A DNA stretch of 64,000 bases, taken from contig NZ_JAFBBU010000001.1 of the NCBI RefSeq assembly GCF_016907385.1, positions 372,001-436,000 of the forward strand. The letters are read 5' to 3'. Below are positions 10,351-18,452 of this stretch, one piece after another. Numbering within the stretch: position 1 is the first letter of the stretch; the number at the start of each line of letters is the position of its first letter. Both the position numbers and the translations under genes were made by a program. The notes beneath the pieces were generated by a model. That model worked only from the letters and a program-made list of their open reading frames with translations, did not search any database and was not told the origin of the DNA. The DNA is from Subtercola frigoramans. GTDB taxonomy: Bacteria; Actinomycetota; Actinomycetes; Actinomycetales; Microbacteriaceae.

Positions 10351-10575
10351 CCCGAACGCACCGCGCTCCTGTGCACGCGCGGCCATGCCGAAGGCGCACC
10401 GCCCTTCCGGCCCTCAGACAACCCGGGCCCCCATCATTTCGTTCATTCGAAGCCGCCGGCGAGCAGACGCCGAACACTCGCCCGTTCGGTAGAACACGCG
10501 AATGTAACATGATCCGTCGACTCGGTGCCCTCACTGCCACTTGACATGCAGTAGGTTCAGCCGTCCCGATGTTGG

Positions 10576-11166
10576 TTACGGAGTCGCCCGTATGGTGGCT
10601 AGAGCGGCGGCGAGGAAGTCGAGGGCGATTCTTCGGGTACTGGTGGTGGTGTTCTCGTCGAGATGGGCCGACGAGTGTGCTTCGAGCACTCCGAACAGTG
10701 TGGCGACGCCGAGCCGGGTCTTGAAGTGGTCTTCCGGGAGACCGAGATCGGCAGCGAGTGCTCTCCGCACTGCAGCGATGAGTCGTTCGACGGACGGGGT
10801 TCGAAGTGCGGGAAGTGATGGGTTGGCGGCCATCATGTCTGCGACCAGCTGTTTGCGTTCCTTGTCGAGGCTCTGGTCCTCTTTTTGCAGGAAGGCGTCG
10901 AGCACGCCGACGACGGTCTGGCTCGACTGACGGGCCTCGAGTGCTTCGGTGAGCCGTTCGCAGCCGCGGTTCGTGAAGCCCAGGGCGATATCGAGTTTGG
11001 TGGGGAAGTACATGGAGACTGTGCGCGGGGAGACCTCCGCGGCCTCGGCGATGTCGGCGAGGGTTGTACCCGAATAACCGTGTTCGGTGAACAGTCGAAG
11101 GCCGGCGACCTCGATGGCGTCCCGCCGACGCGCCTTTGATCGTTCGCGCAATCCTGACTGTTGCAT
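10576..11166 (-). CDS. TetR family transcriptional regulator
   Basis: 196 residues from ATG 11166. The N-terminal DNA-binding domain spans about residues 12-60 (RRRDAIEVAGLRLFTEHGYSG, then TLADIAEAAEVSPRTVSMYFPTK), the classic TetR HTH with the YF..K ending. The C-terminal helical domain is a ligand/dimerisation region of the type found in regulators of efflux genes. It is divergent from the MMPL transporter at 11320, and the 153-bp gap holds two perfect palindromes. It probably represses itself and the transporter until a substrate of the pump is bound. The ligand cannot be read from sequence. Confidence 0.9.
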   Translation of the reverse strand: MQQSGLRERSKARRRDAIEVAGLRLFTEHGYSGTTLADIAEAAEVSPRTVSMYFPTKLDIALGFTNRGCERLTEALEARQSSQTVVGVLDAFLQKEDQSLDKERKQLVADMMAANPSLPALRTPSVERLIAAVRRALAADLGLPEDHFKTRLGVATLFGVLEAHSSAHLDENTTTSTRRIALDFLAAALATIRATP

Positions 11167-11191
11167 GAGAAAAGTATAGTCGACAGAAAAT

Positions 11192-11207
11192 TTGCAACGC
11201 GTTGCAA
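11192..11207. promoter_or_regulatory. putative TetR operator, 16-bp perfect palindrome
   Basis: TTGCAACGCGTTGCAA is a perfect inverted repeat lying 25 bp upstream of the tetR start and 112 bp before the MMPL start. Its place in the divergent gap and its size fit a TetR dimer site. Confidence 0.7.
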
Positions 11208-11219
11208 TAATTCTCTGTA

Positions 11220-11231
11220 GTGTGATCACAC
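11220..11231. promoter_or_regulatory. second palindrome in tetR-MMPL gap
   Basis: GTGTGATCACAC is a perfect 12-bp inverted repeat, 12 bp from the first palindrome. It may be a second site for the same regulator or for a CRP-like protein, whose sites have similar GTG-CAC ends. Confidence 0.4.
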
Positions 11232-11319
11232 GCGAGGTGCTCGATGACGGAGACGTGCTCTCAGCTTCTATTGCCGCGTTCAGGCACCCTCTCTCTGTCC
11301 TTGACGAAAGGTGCGCCCG

Positions 11320-13536
11320 ATGGCGTCTTTGCTTTACAGGCTCGGTCTCGGCTCGTTTCGGCACCGGCGGCTCGTGGTGATCATCTGGCTGGCGGTGCTT
11401 GCGGCAGTGGGGGCCGGGTCGTTGACGCTGGCGGGTACGATGTCGGATTCGGTTTCCATACCCGGGCTCGAGTCGACAGACGCCCAGACTGTGCTCGCCG
11501 CCGAATTCGGGCCCACCCCCGACACTGCTGCGGCCCAAGTCGTTGTCGAAGTTCCATCGGGCCAGAAAGTGACGGATCCGGCCACTGTCACCAAACTCAA
11601 CGCGTTGGTGAGCGAACTCGGCTCATTGCCGGGTGTCGCGACCGCTTCCGATCCTCTCGATTCGAGTGCTCCGACAGTATCGGCAGATCTCCGGGCGGCG
11701 TACAGCACCGTCACGTACGCGGCCACCGCTGCGAACCTGACGTCAACCGAGAAGACGGCCCTGTCGGACGCGGTCACGGCCGCGAGCAGCCCGGAATTCA
11801 CCGTCGCGGTGCAGGGCAGCGCAACCGATTCCGGCGGCGCCGGTCTGACGGAGCTCATCGGCATAGTGGTCGCTCTGGTCATCCTGGCCATCACGTATGG
11901 ATCGTTGCTGATGGCTGGCGTCAACCTCGTCGCGTCGCTGATCGGGGTCGGCATCGGATCGCTCGGCATCTCGACCCTGAGTGGATTCGTCACCCTCAGC
12001 GACACCACATCCTCGCTGGCCCTGATGCTCGGGCTTGCGGTCGGCATTGATTACGCCTTGTTCATCATGACGCGTTTTCGCCACGAGCTACGCAAAGGTC
12101 GCGACCTCGGCGACGCAATCGCAACAACCGTCGGCACGGCAGGTTCGGCTGTGGTCACGGCCGGAGCGACGGTCGTCATCGCCCTGGCCGGGCTCGCGGT
12201 CGTCGGAATACCATTCCTGGCAGAGATGGGTTTCGCCGCAGCTGCGACGGTTGTCATTGCTGTGTTGATCGCCGTCACCCTGGTGCCTGCGATACTCGGA
12301 TTCATCGGATTTCGAGCGCTGCCCAAGAGGATCAGAGCTGGCGTCATGGCGATGACCCCGGAGGCCGTGGATGTTGACGACCTCCAGGTGAGCTTCCCGG
12401 GGTTCTTCGGGAGACTCGCTGGTCTTGTCACGCGTCGCCGGTGGCTCGTGCTCGTCAGTGGTGTGCTCGCGCTGGGTATCATCGCCATCCCCTTCGCCTC
12501 GATGCGCACGACCCTGCTCCCGAGTCCAAGCGAAGGCACCACCCAGGCGCAGGCGCAGGCGATCATGGATGATCATTTCGGGCCAGGAGCCAGCGGCCCG
12601 CTGATCATCCTCGTCGACGGAGCCGGGGCGGCAGAACGTGCGAACACCATCTCAGAGCAGGCCGCTGCCATGGCAGATGTCAGTCACGTCGGACAACCAG
12701 TACTTTCAGGCGATCAGAACGCCGCGATCGTCACTGTGATCCCGAAGTCTGGCCCAACCAGCGTCGAGACCGAGCAACTTGTTCGCGACATCCGCACCAC
12801 GTTCCAGACGGGTGCGGGGCCTCAGGTATCGGTGACAGGGAGTACTGCGGTCAGCGTCGACGTGTCCGAGAAACTCGCTCAAGCGCTGCCGATCTACATT
12901 CTGCTGATCGTCGGCCTGGCGCTCATCCTGCTCGTTCTCGTCTTCCGATCGATCCTCGTTCCCGTCACGGCTGTACTCGGCTTTCTGCTGACCATCGCTG
13001 CCTCGTTCGGAGCTGCGACAGCCGTCTTCGAGTGGGGATGGGCCAAAGACCTGTTCGGCACGACGATCGCGCCGATCAACAGCGTCGCCCCCATCATCAT
13101 CGTCGGCGTGCTCTTCGGACTCGCAATGGACTACCAGGTATTCCTGGTCAGCCGAATACACGAAGCCCACTCGAAAGGCGCCTCGCCCCGAAACGCTGTC
13201 GCCCACGGATTTCACAAGGCCGCCCCGGTCGTGGTCGCCGCCGCAGCAATCATGTTCAGCGTCTTCGGCGGATTCTTTCCCGGAGGAGACTCGACCTTGA
13301 AACCCATCGCGTTCACCCTCGCTACCGGGGTACTCATCGACGCATTCGTGGTTCGAATGCTTCTCATGCCCGCGGTCATCACCATCATGGGCCGCTACGC
13401 CTGGTCGCTACCCACCTGGTTGCGCTGGCTCCCCGAGCTCGACGTCGAAGGGCTCAGATTGGAGCAGAACACGGACGCCGCTGTTCGGCCTGAAGGTCAC
13501 CGGTTCGGCCCCGAGTCCGTCAAGCAAGACGACTGA
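11320..13536 (+). CDS. MMPL family RND transporter
   Basis: 738 residues from ATG 11320, with GAAAGG 8 bp upstream. Two-fold MMPL architecture: first helix at about 15-40, outer loop, bundle with AVGIDYALFIMTRFRHEL, cytoplasmic linker near residue 340, second outer loop, then a bundle with AMDYQVFLVSRIHEAH. It ends with a short cytoplasmic tail and lacks the ABC-like extension of the paralogue at 2494. It exports a lipid or hydrophobic compound with proton motive force, by family analogy. It is probably controlled by the divergent TetR. The cytochrome b561 gene starts 2 bp after its stop, so the two are likely cotranscribed. Confidence 0.9.
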   Translation: MASLLYRLGLGSFRHRRLVVIIWLAVLAAVGAGSLTLAGTMSDSVSIPGLESTDAQTVLAAEFGPTPDTAAAQVVVEVPSGQKVTDPATVTKLNALVSELGSLPGVATASDPLDSSAPTVSADLRAAYSTVTYAATAANLTSTEKTALSDAVTAASSPEFTVAVQGSATDSGGAGLTELIGIVVALVILAITYGSLLMAGVNLVASLIGVGIGSLGISTLSGFVTLSDTTSSLALMLGLAVGIDYALFIMTRFRHELRKGRDLGDAIATTVGTAGSAVVTAGATVVIALAGLAVVGIPFLAEMGFAAAATVVIAVLIAVTLVPAILGFIGFRALPKRIRAGVMAMTPEAVDVDDLQVSFPGFFGRLAGLVTRRRWLVLVSGVLALGIIAIPFASMRTTLLPSPSEGTTQAQAQAIMDDHFGPGASGPLIILVDGAGAAERANTISEQAAAMADVSHVGQPVLSGDQNAAIVTVIPKSGPTSVETEQLVRDIRTTFQTGAGPQVSVTGSTAVSVDVSEKLAQALPIYILLIVGLALILLVLVFRSILVPVTAVLGFLLTIAASFGAATAVFEWGWAKDLFGTTIAPINSVAPIIIVGVLFGLAMDYQVFLVSRIHEAHSKGASPRNAVAHGFHKAAPVVVAAAAIMFSVFGGFFPGGDSTLKPIAFTLATGVLIDAFVVRMLLMPAVITIMGRYAWSLPTWLRWLPELDVEGLRLEQNTDAAVRPEGHRFGPESVKQDD

Positions 13537-13538
13537 GA

Positions 13539-14096
13539 ATGGCCCCGCAGTTGATTCGGAAGAGCTCCCCGAAACGATTCGGGACGGTCGCGATTGCCTT
13601 TCACTGGGTCAGCGCAGGGCTGATCCTAACGATGCTCACGACGGGTGTGATGTCCGCGAGCATCGCGGATGAATCCGTGAAAGCCAGTTTGCTGAGGATA
13701 CATGTCATAGTCGGCGTTGCTCTGTTCGCACTCACGGTCGCCCGTGTCGTCTGGAGAGTTCGGGGTGATCCAAGCCCGGATTCATTCCCTGGCCAGAGGC
13801 GCTGGGACTGGATGGCTGAGCGTACGGTCCGCGTGCTCCTCTACCTGTCCGTCTTCGCTGCGATCGGCAGCGGCATTGCCACGATCCTCATCGCGGGGGC
13901 AGAGTTGCCGTTATTCGGGAGCGGAACGCTGGCGCTGCCGGACTTCGAGACCGCCCCCGGGTTCTCCATCCATAGCACCGCCGCGGGAATTCTTCTGCTC
14001 TTGAGCATCGGACATGGAGGCGCGGCACTCTGGCATCAGCTGATAGCAAAGCAGCGGGTGCTCGCTCGTATCGGCATCGGCCGCCCCCGCCGATAG
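13539..14096 (+). CDS. cytochrome b561 family membrane protein
   Basis: 185 residues with four membrane helices. His residues sit in positions expected for two b hemes: H22 (AFHWVSAG), H55 (RIHVIVG), H145 (SIHSTAAG) and H159/H166 (IGHGGAALWHQ). Prokaryotic b561 proteins pass electrons between the quinone pool and periplasmic acceptors or scavenge superoxide. It starts 2 bp after the MMPL stop codon, a pairing I cannot explain by function; it may simply share the promoter. There is no obvious ribosome-binding site apart from sequence within the end of the MMPL gene. Confidence 0.82.
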   Translation: MAPQLIRKSSPKRFGTVAIAFHWVSAGLILTMLTTGVMSASIADESVKASLLRIHVIVGVALFALTVARVVWRVRGDPSPDSFPGQRRWDWMAERTVRVLLYLSVFAAIGSGIATILIAGAELPLFGSGTLALPDFETAPGFSIHSTAAGILLLLSIGHGGAALWHQLIAKQRVLARIGIGRPRR

Positions 14097-14439
14097 AGCG
14101 CCCGCGAGAGCAGTATGTCCGAAACCCTGGCCCGTCTCAGTCCCGCTCTCGCATTTCAGGAGGGTCGCCGTCCTTGCTAAGCGACGCTAGCGCTGTACGG
14201 CGCCCACCGTCGATCGAGCGGTGACGCGGCACCCGCAAATGATTGTGATTCCCGCCGGGTGGAAGACGACGAAATTCCATCATTGCGCAGGGAGATGGGG
14301 AGTTCGCTCCAGCTGCCGTGGCCCGGTGAGATTCCATTGGCCGAGTATCGCCCTATTCAGCAATTTCACCGCTTACGCCTATTATTCTCGCGGGGTGGCA
14401 TACGCCTCCAACGTCCGCAGGCTCAGGAAGAAGGACTGA
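14097..14439. other. gene-free interval upstream of lgt
   Basis: 343 bp with no frame showing coding character. The right part (14356-14390) is AT-rich, with TATTAT at 14380-14385 as a possible -10 element for lgt. There is no strong hairpin, no repeat, and no RNA family that I recognise. Confidence 0.5.
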
Positions 14440-15396
14440 ATGGTTCACGCCAGCATCCCCAGCCCACCGATCAGTTCGTTCAACATCGGCCCGCTGACCA
14501 TTCATTTCTACGCTCTGTGCATTCTCGTCGGCATCGTCATCGCCGTGTGGCTGACTCAGCGTCGCCTTGAGAATCAGGGTGCCGAGAAGGGCATCGTCAT
14601 CGACATCGCCCTGTGGGCAGTGCCGTTCGGGATCATTGGGGGTCGTTTCTACCATGTGGTGACGCACCCCAACGACTACTTCTTTGCTGGAGCCGATCTC
14701 TGGAAGACGCTCTACGTGTGGGAGGGCGGCCTGGCGATCTTCGGTGGGATCATCTTTGGCGGCATCGGCGCGTTCATAGCCTGCCAACGCAAGGGAATCC
14801 GCTTCTGGGCGTTCGCTGATGCCCTGGCGCCCGGCCTGCTGTTTGCGCAGGCATTCGGGCGGTTCGGCAACTACTTCAACCACGAACTCTACGGTGGCCC
14901 GACCACCTTGCCCTGGGGCCTGCAGATCGAATCGACGAACGCCGCATTCCCTCCGGGACTACCCGCCGGAACCCTCTTTCACCCGCTGTTTCTCTACGAG
15001 ATGATCTGGAACATCGGTGGTGCGTTCCTGATCATCTACATCGAGCGCCGCCTACGGCTGCACTCGGGAGAAGTTCTCGCGCTGTACTTCATTTGGTACG
15101 GTTCCGGTCGGGCATTCTTTGAGTGGTTGCGCCTGGACCCGACCGAGTTCACCTTTCTCGGTCTCAAGGCCAACGTCATCGCCGCGCTCCTGGTCGCAAT
15201 TGCCGGGATCATCCTTTTCGTCGTTCAGCGACGGCGAAACCTGCCCTACCCTGAAAGCGCCTACAGGCCCGGAAGGGAACCGGCGGTTGTCGTCCGGGTC
15301 AGCGATGACCGTCAGCACCCTGAAGTCGAGCCTGCGGAAGCCTCCACTGGAGCGATCGCGTCCGAATTGGACAAGACACGCCAGGGAACGGAGTGA
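14440..15396 (+). CDS. lgt: prolipoprotein diacylglyceryl transferase
   Basis: 318 residues from ATG 14440. A seven-helix membrane enzyme that moves diacylglycerol from phosphatidylglycerol to the lipobox Cys of prelipoproteins. The Lgt signature GRFGNYFNHELYGG is at about residues 140-153, preceded by GGRFYHV and WEGGLAIFGG motifs and followed by HPLFLYE and YGSGRAFFEWLR. It ends with a charged cytoplasmic tail of about 40 residues. The window encodes several lipoproteins that would be clients (28527, 36804, 54541, 57556). In many actinobacteria lgt sits next to trp genes; here it stands alone. AGGAAGAAGGA just upstream gives a good ribosome-binding site. Confidence 0.96.
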   Translation: MVHASIPSPPISSFNIGPLTIHFYALCILVGIVIAVWLTQRRLENQGAEKGIVIDIALWAVPFGIIGGRFYHVVTHPNDYFFAGADLWKTLYVWEGGLAIFGGIIFGGIGAFIACQRKGIRFWAFADALAPGLLFAQAFGRFGNYFNHELYGGPTTLPWGLQIESTNAAFPPGLPAGTLFHPLFLYEMIWNIGGAFLIIYIERRLRLHSGEVLALYFIWYGSGRAFFEWLRLDPTEFTFLGLKANVIAALLVAIAGIILFVVQRRRNLPYPESAYRPGREPAVVVRVSDDRQHPEVEPAEASTGAIASELDKTRQGTE

Positions 15397-15459
15397 ACGA
15401 AGCCGCTCGCTGACCGGTCGAATTCACGACGAACCCCGCGTCGGGCATCCATGTCCTGC

Positions 15460-15801
15460 TCAATTCGTTTCGACAGCGCCGCCGGCGGCTTTCCAGGCAG
15501 GCATCCCGCCCGTCACCGACGAGACGGTGAAGCCCTTCCTGGCCAGGGTCCGCGCAGCGATGTCTGAGCGATGGCCGGACTGGCAGATGGTGATGATCTG
15601 GGTATCGTGAGACAGTTGCGCACCCCGAGAACTGATGAGCTGTAGCGGGATGTGCCTGGCGCCCGGGGCGTGCCCACGAGCCCACTCGATTGCCGTGCGA
15701 ACGTCTACGAGGATCGCCCCGTCACGCACTGATTGGATTGCGGCAGAAGCATCGATCGGCTGCACGGCTCGACCGTGCTCGCGCGTCTTGAATAGGCCCA
15801 T
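15460..15801 (-). CDS. single-domain rhodanese sulfurtransferase
   Basis: 113 residues from ATG 15801, with GGGAGAG upstream. A single rhodanese domain with ILVDVRTAIEW at 30-40 and active-site loop C73-QSGHR, so the persulfide-forming Cys is present. It is very similar in plan and start (MGLFK) to the rhodanese at 17345 (MGVFD). Such small cytoplasmic rhodaneses move sulfane sulfur to thiols or cyanide. It is divergent from the MFS gene at 15971, and the gap holds a CsoR/CstR-type site, so expression is likely derepressed by persulfide. Confidence 0.9.
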   Translation of the reverse strand: MGLFKTREHGRAVQPIDASAAIQSVRDGAILVDVRTAIEWARGHAPGARHIPLQLISSRGAQLSHDTQIITICQSGHRSDIAARTLARKGFTVSSVTGGMPAWKAAGGAVETN

Positions 15802-15853
15802 GATTCTCTCCCGAGCACTGGCGGGGTGCACTGCCGTAGTTCAGATGTGATCA

Positions 15854-15869
15854 TACCCCTATGGGTATG
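15854..15869. promoter_or_regulatory. CsoR/CstR-type operator (site a)
   Basis: ATACCCCTATGGGTAT, with flanking ATC/GAT extending the symmetry. It lies in the divergent gap between a rhodanese and an MFS gene. The same ATACCC-N4-GGGTAT pattern recurs at 17264, 19166 and 25615. It matches the known operator type of CsoR/CstR proteins. Confidence 0.85.
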
Positions 15870-15914
15870 ATTTCCTGAGAAGGGTTTACCGATCCGAATC
15901 TGAGGGAGTAACCC

Positions 15915-15974
15915 GTGAGTACACGTGGGATGCCAGGGCAGTCCGCGCGACAGTCTCCGATCGGAGCATCGTGA
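15915..15974 (+). CDS. possible 19-residue leader peptide overlapping the MFS start
   Basis: GTG 15915 follows GAGGGAG at good spacing, and the frame ends at TGA 15972-15974, overlapping the GTG start of the MFS gene. The peptide is STRGMPGQSARQSPIGAS after the initiator. It may serve translational coupling; there is no family resemblance. Alternatively it is an upstream part of the MFS leader with no role. Confidence 0.25.
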   Translation: MSTRGMPGQSARQSPIGAS

Positions 15975-17254
15975 CCGGCACCGATTCCGTGGCAGCGTCC
16001 ACCGTCGGGTCTCCCGCCGTAGTGGCGAGCCAGCGACGCATCGTTCGAGCATTGATCGCCGGGCAGATCTTCGGTGGCGTTGGCATGGGTGCCACGCTGT
16101 CGCTCGGTGCCCTGCTTGCTGCCCAGCTCGGGGGTTCGACGGCATGGTCGGGCATGGCGGCGACGATGAGCACGCTCGGCGCGGCCGCCGTTGCCGTTCC
16201 TCTCGCGCGTCTGGCTGCGGCTCGGGGCCGACGACTCTCGCTTTCCAGTGGTTCGATGCTCGCTGCGGTCGGCGCGATTCTTGCGATCACCTCGGCCCAG
16301 ATCCAGTCGTTCCCCCTGCTGCTGGTCTCGCTCATGCTGCTGGGCGCGGGGTCGGCGACGAACCTCCAGGCGCGTTTCGCGGCCACCGACCTCTCCCAGC
16401 CGCGATCGCGCGCGCGTGACCTTTCGATCGTTGTCTGGTCGACGACAATCGGTGCCGTGCTCGGGCCGAACCTGTTTGGCCCAGGCGAGGTCGTCGGCGC
16501 CTTACTGGGTTTGCCGCCACTGACGGGAGCCTTTGCGTTCTCGCTTCTCGCCCAGCTGTGCGCTGCTGTCGTCTACGCGTTCGTCTTGCGACCAGACCCG
16601 CTGCTGACGTCATATGCACTGCTCGGAACACGGCCTCTCGCGGGTTCACGTACTGGCGGATGGGCGATCCTGCGCGCCAACCCACGCGCACGATATGCGG
16701 TGGCGACGATCGCGTTCAGCCAGGCCACGATGGTGGCGTTGATGTCCATGGCCCCGGTGCATCTCCGGGAGAACGGCGCGATGCTCACCATTGTCGGATT
16801 CTCCATCAGCCTGCATGTCGCGGGAATGTACGCTTTCTCCCCGGTCTTCGGGCGGCTTTCTGATCGGTGGGGCCGGATGCCCGTCATCCTCATCGGTCAG
16901 GGCCTGCTGCTGGCCTCCCTGCTCGTCTCCTCGCTCGGCGGAGCATCACAGTCCTCGATGATGATCGCCCTCGTCCTGCTCGGGCTCGGATGGTCGGCTT
17001 CGGTGATCGCCGGATCGGCGCTCGTTTCAGACGCGGTCACGGCAGAACAACGAACGCCACTGCAGGGCTTCTCCGACCTGTCGATGAACGCTGCGGGTGC
17101 CCTCGGTGGTGCGGTGGCGGGCCCGATCATGATGGCCGCGGGATACTCGGGGCTGGCGTGGGTCGCCATGGTGCTCGTCGCAGCGGTCGGCGCCTGGTCG
17201 ATCACCCGGATGCTCGGCTCGCGCCCGGTCGCACGCCAGGTCGCAGCGAAGTAG
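15971..17254 (+). CDS. MFS transporter
   Basis: 427 residues from GTG 15971, with GGAG 5 bp upstream. Twelve hydrophobic segments in two halves; the second-half loop carries GRLSDRWGRMPV, the MFS loop 8-9 motif. An Arg-rich loop ARGRRLSLSSG occupies the loop 2-3 position. The substrate is unknown. Its promoter contains operator site a, and it stands between two rhodanese genes, so export or import of a sulfur species (sulfite, thiosulfate or similar) is a reasonable inference but is not shown by sequence. Confidence 0.85.
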   Translation: MTGTDSVAASTVGSPAVVASQRRIVRALIAGQIFGGVGMGATLSLGALLAAQLGGSTAWSGMAATMSTLGAAAVAVPLARLAAARGRRLSLSSGSMLAAVGAILAITSAQIQSFPLLLVSLMLLGAGSATNLQARFAATDLSQPRSRARDLSIVVWSTTIGAVLGPNLFGPGEVVGALLGLPPLTGAFAFSLLAQLCAAVVYAFVLRPDPLLTSYALLGTRPLAGSRTGGWAILRANPRARYAVATIAFSQATMVALMSMAPVHLRENGAMLTIVGFSISLHVAGMYAFSPVFGRLSDRWGRMPVILIGQGLLLASLLVSSLGGASQSSMMIALVLLGLGWSASVIAGSALVSDAVTAEQRTPLQGFSDLSMNAAGALGGAVAGPIMMAAGYSGLAWVAMVLVAAVGAWSITRMLGSRPVARQVAAK

Positions 17255-17263
17255 GCTTCTTGC

Positions 17264-17279
17264 ATACCCTAGGGGGTAT
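17264..17279. promoter_or_regulatory. CsoR/CstR-type operator (site b)
   Basis: ATACCCTAGGGGGTAT, 65 bp upstream of the second rhodanese ATG, with C/G flanks extending the symmetry. Confidence 0.85.
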
Positions 17280-17344
17280 GTGTATTGTCGGAGGTGTTCA
17301 CACAACGCCTGACGGCGAGTCACCTCGAGACGGATGGATCGACC

Positions 17345-17686
17345 ATGGGAGTCTTCGACTCACTCAAGTCAAAGTTTGCCAAGCCATACAAGAGCATCGG
17401 CATCGATGAAGCGAAAGAACTCATTGCTTCGGGAGCGACCCTTGTCGACGTCCGTGATGCAAGCGAATGGCGAACCGGCCATGCTGCCGCGGCCAAGCAC
17501 GTACCCTTGGATCGCCTGCGCACCAGCACTGCGGGCATTCCCCAGGCAAAGCCCGTTGTCGCGATCTGCGCTTCCGGAATGCGGTCGCAGACCGCAGCCG
17601 GAATCCTTGCCGCGAAGGGGTACGACGCCTACACAGTCCGTGGAGGAATGAGCGCATGGCGCCGCGCAGGCGAACCAACGCGGTGA
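17345..17686 (+). CDS. single-domain rhodanese sulfurtransferase
   Basis: 113 residues from ATG 17345. TLVDVRDASEWRTGH spans 32-46, and the active-site loop is C75-ASGMR. It is a paralogue of the rhodanese at 15460 with the same length. It is the first gene after operator site b and is followed by a small membrane protein, a Cys-rich peptide and a decayed MFS gene, all on the plus strand, probably one transcript. Expected role: sulfur transfer from low-molecular persulfides in the cytoplasm. Confidence 0.9.
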   Translation: MGVFDSLKSKFAKPYKSIGIDEAKELIASGATLVDVRDASEWRTGHAAAAKHVPLDRLRTSTAGIPQAKPVVAICASGMRSQTAAGILAAKGYDAYTVRGGMSAWRRAGEPTR

Positions 17687-17728
17687 CAGTGATCGGCGCG
17701 TGCGGAATGCGCGAGAGTGTGGTGACTG

Positions 17729-18226
17729 ATGTTCGCTGAAATTCGTCACTGGGAACTCTCGCGGTGGCTCACCTCCGCTGGGGTTTCGGTTGCTGTGGCG
17801 ACAGGCCTGCTGTTTCTCGCGGGAGTATTCCAGCAGCCGGCTCCGGGCGCGCTGCAGACACCGCTTGGTTGGGAAGTTCCAGCGATTGCACTGTCAGCAG
17901 TGCTCGCAGGATTGCTGATCGCAAGCTACGTACGACCGGCAATAGGCGCAGAGGTGACATTCTGCGACGTGCGCTGGCCCGGTCTTTCTCTCGCGCTCAC
18001 CGCGGTAGGAACCCAGACGGCCAGCGCGCAGACGCTCGTCACGGGCGTCGCGCGCCCCGCTGTCGCGCTCGCGGCAATCGGAGTGTTGGCGTGGGCCCTG
18101 ATAGCGCGACTTCGACTCGAACACGACCTCCGACTACACGCGTTGCGTGTCGCTTCTGGTGAGGAACCCGCCGAAGGTATGACATGCACGACGTGCCGTC
18201 CCCTTTTCAGCCGCATCAGCCAGTAG
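17729..18226 (+). CDS. small membrane protein with C-terminal CxxC, unknown
   Basis: 165 residues from ATG 17729. Four likely membrane helices (about 12-34, 50-68, 85-105, 110-127) and a soluble tail with a CTTC motif (C153, C156), which could bind a metal or form a disulfide/persulfide. No family is recognised. It lies 42 bp after the rhodanese and 58 bp before the Cys-rich peptide, so it is probably part of the operon under site b. A role in sulfur or metal handling is inferred from context and the Cys pair only. Confidence 0.7.
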   Translation: MFAEIRHWELSRWLTSAGVSVAVATGLLFLAGVFQQPAPGALQTPLGWEVPAIALSAVLAGLLIASYVRPAIGAEVTFCDVRWPGLSLALTAVGTQTASAQTLVTGVARPAVALAAIGVLAWALIARLRLEHDLRLHALRVASGEEPAEGMTCTTCRPLFSRISQ

Positions 18227-18284
18227 CCGAGATTCACATCCAGACCAAAGTCCACAGCCAAATTCATAACCAAGGAGAAGAGAA

Positions 18285-18401
18285 ATGTGTAGTCCTGTTC
18301 GATGCAACACCTGCGGAAAGATCACATGGGCCGGCTGCGGCATGCACGTCGCAGAAGTGATGGCTGACGTTCCCCGTGAGGAGCAATGCACCTGTCGTTG
18401 A
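18285..18401 (+). CDS. 38-residue Cys-rich peptide
   Basis: ATG 18285 is preceded by AAGGAGAAGAG, one of the strongest ribosome-binding sites in the window. The product begins MCSPVRCNTCGKITWAGCG and has six Cys (2, 7, 10, 18, 35, 37) in a zinc-ribbon-like CNTCGK...GCGxH and C-terminal CTC layout. Short proteins of this plan occur in many actinobacteria and remain unnamed. It lies in the rhodanese operon under site b. Possible roles are metal binding or persulfide carrying. The coding assignment rests on the ribosome-binding site and the motif, since the gene is very short. Confidence 0.75.
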   Translation: MCSPVRCNTCGKITWAGCGMHVAEVMADVPREEQCTCR

Positions 18402-18452
18402 CGCAGAAGCGTTCCTGACCGCGCGGGACCGTGCGGGGCGAGCCACCACTCT

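Noticed and set aside
7667..10575. Integration at tRNA-Ser bringing in the LOV gene
   Set aside because: No integrase and no second copy of the tRNA 3' end is visible between 7800 and 10575; the lower GC alone does not support an island.
14221..14439. 72-codon frame ending right before lgt
   Set aside because: Starts with GTG without a ribosome-binding site, with uneven composition and no family resemblance.
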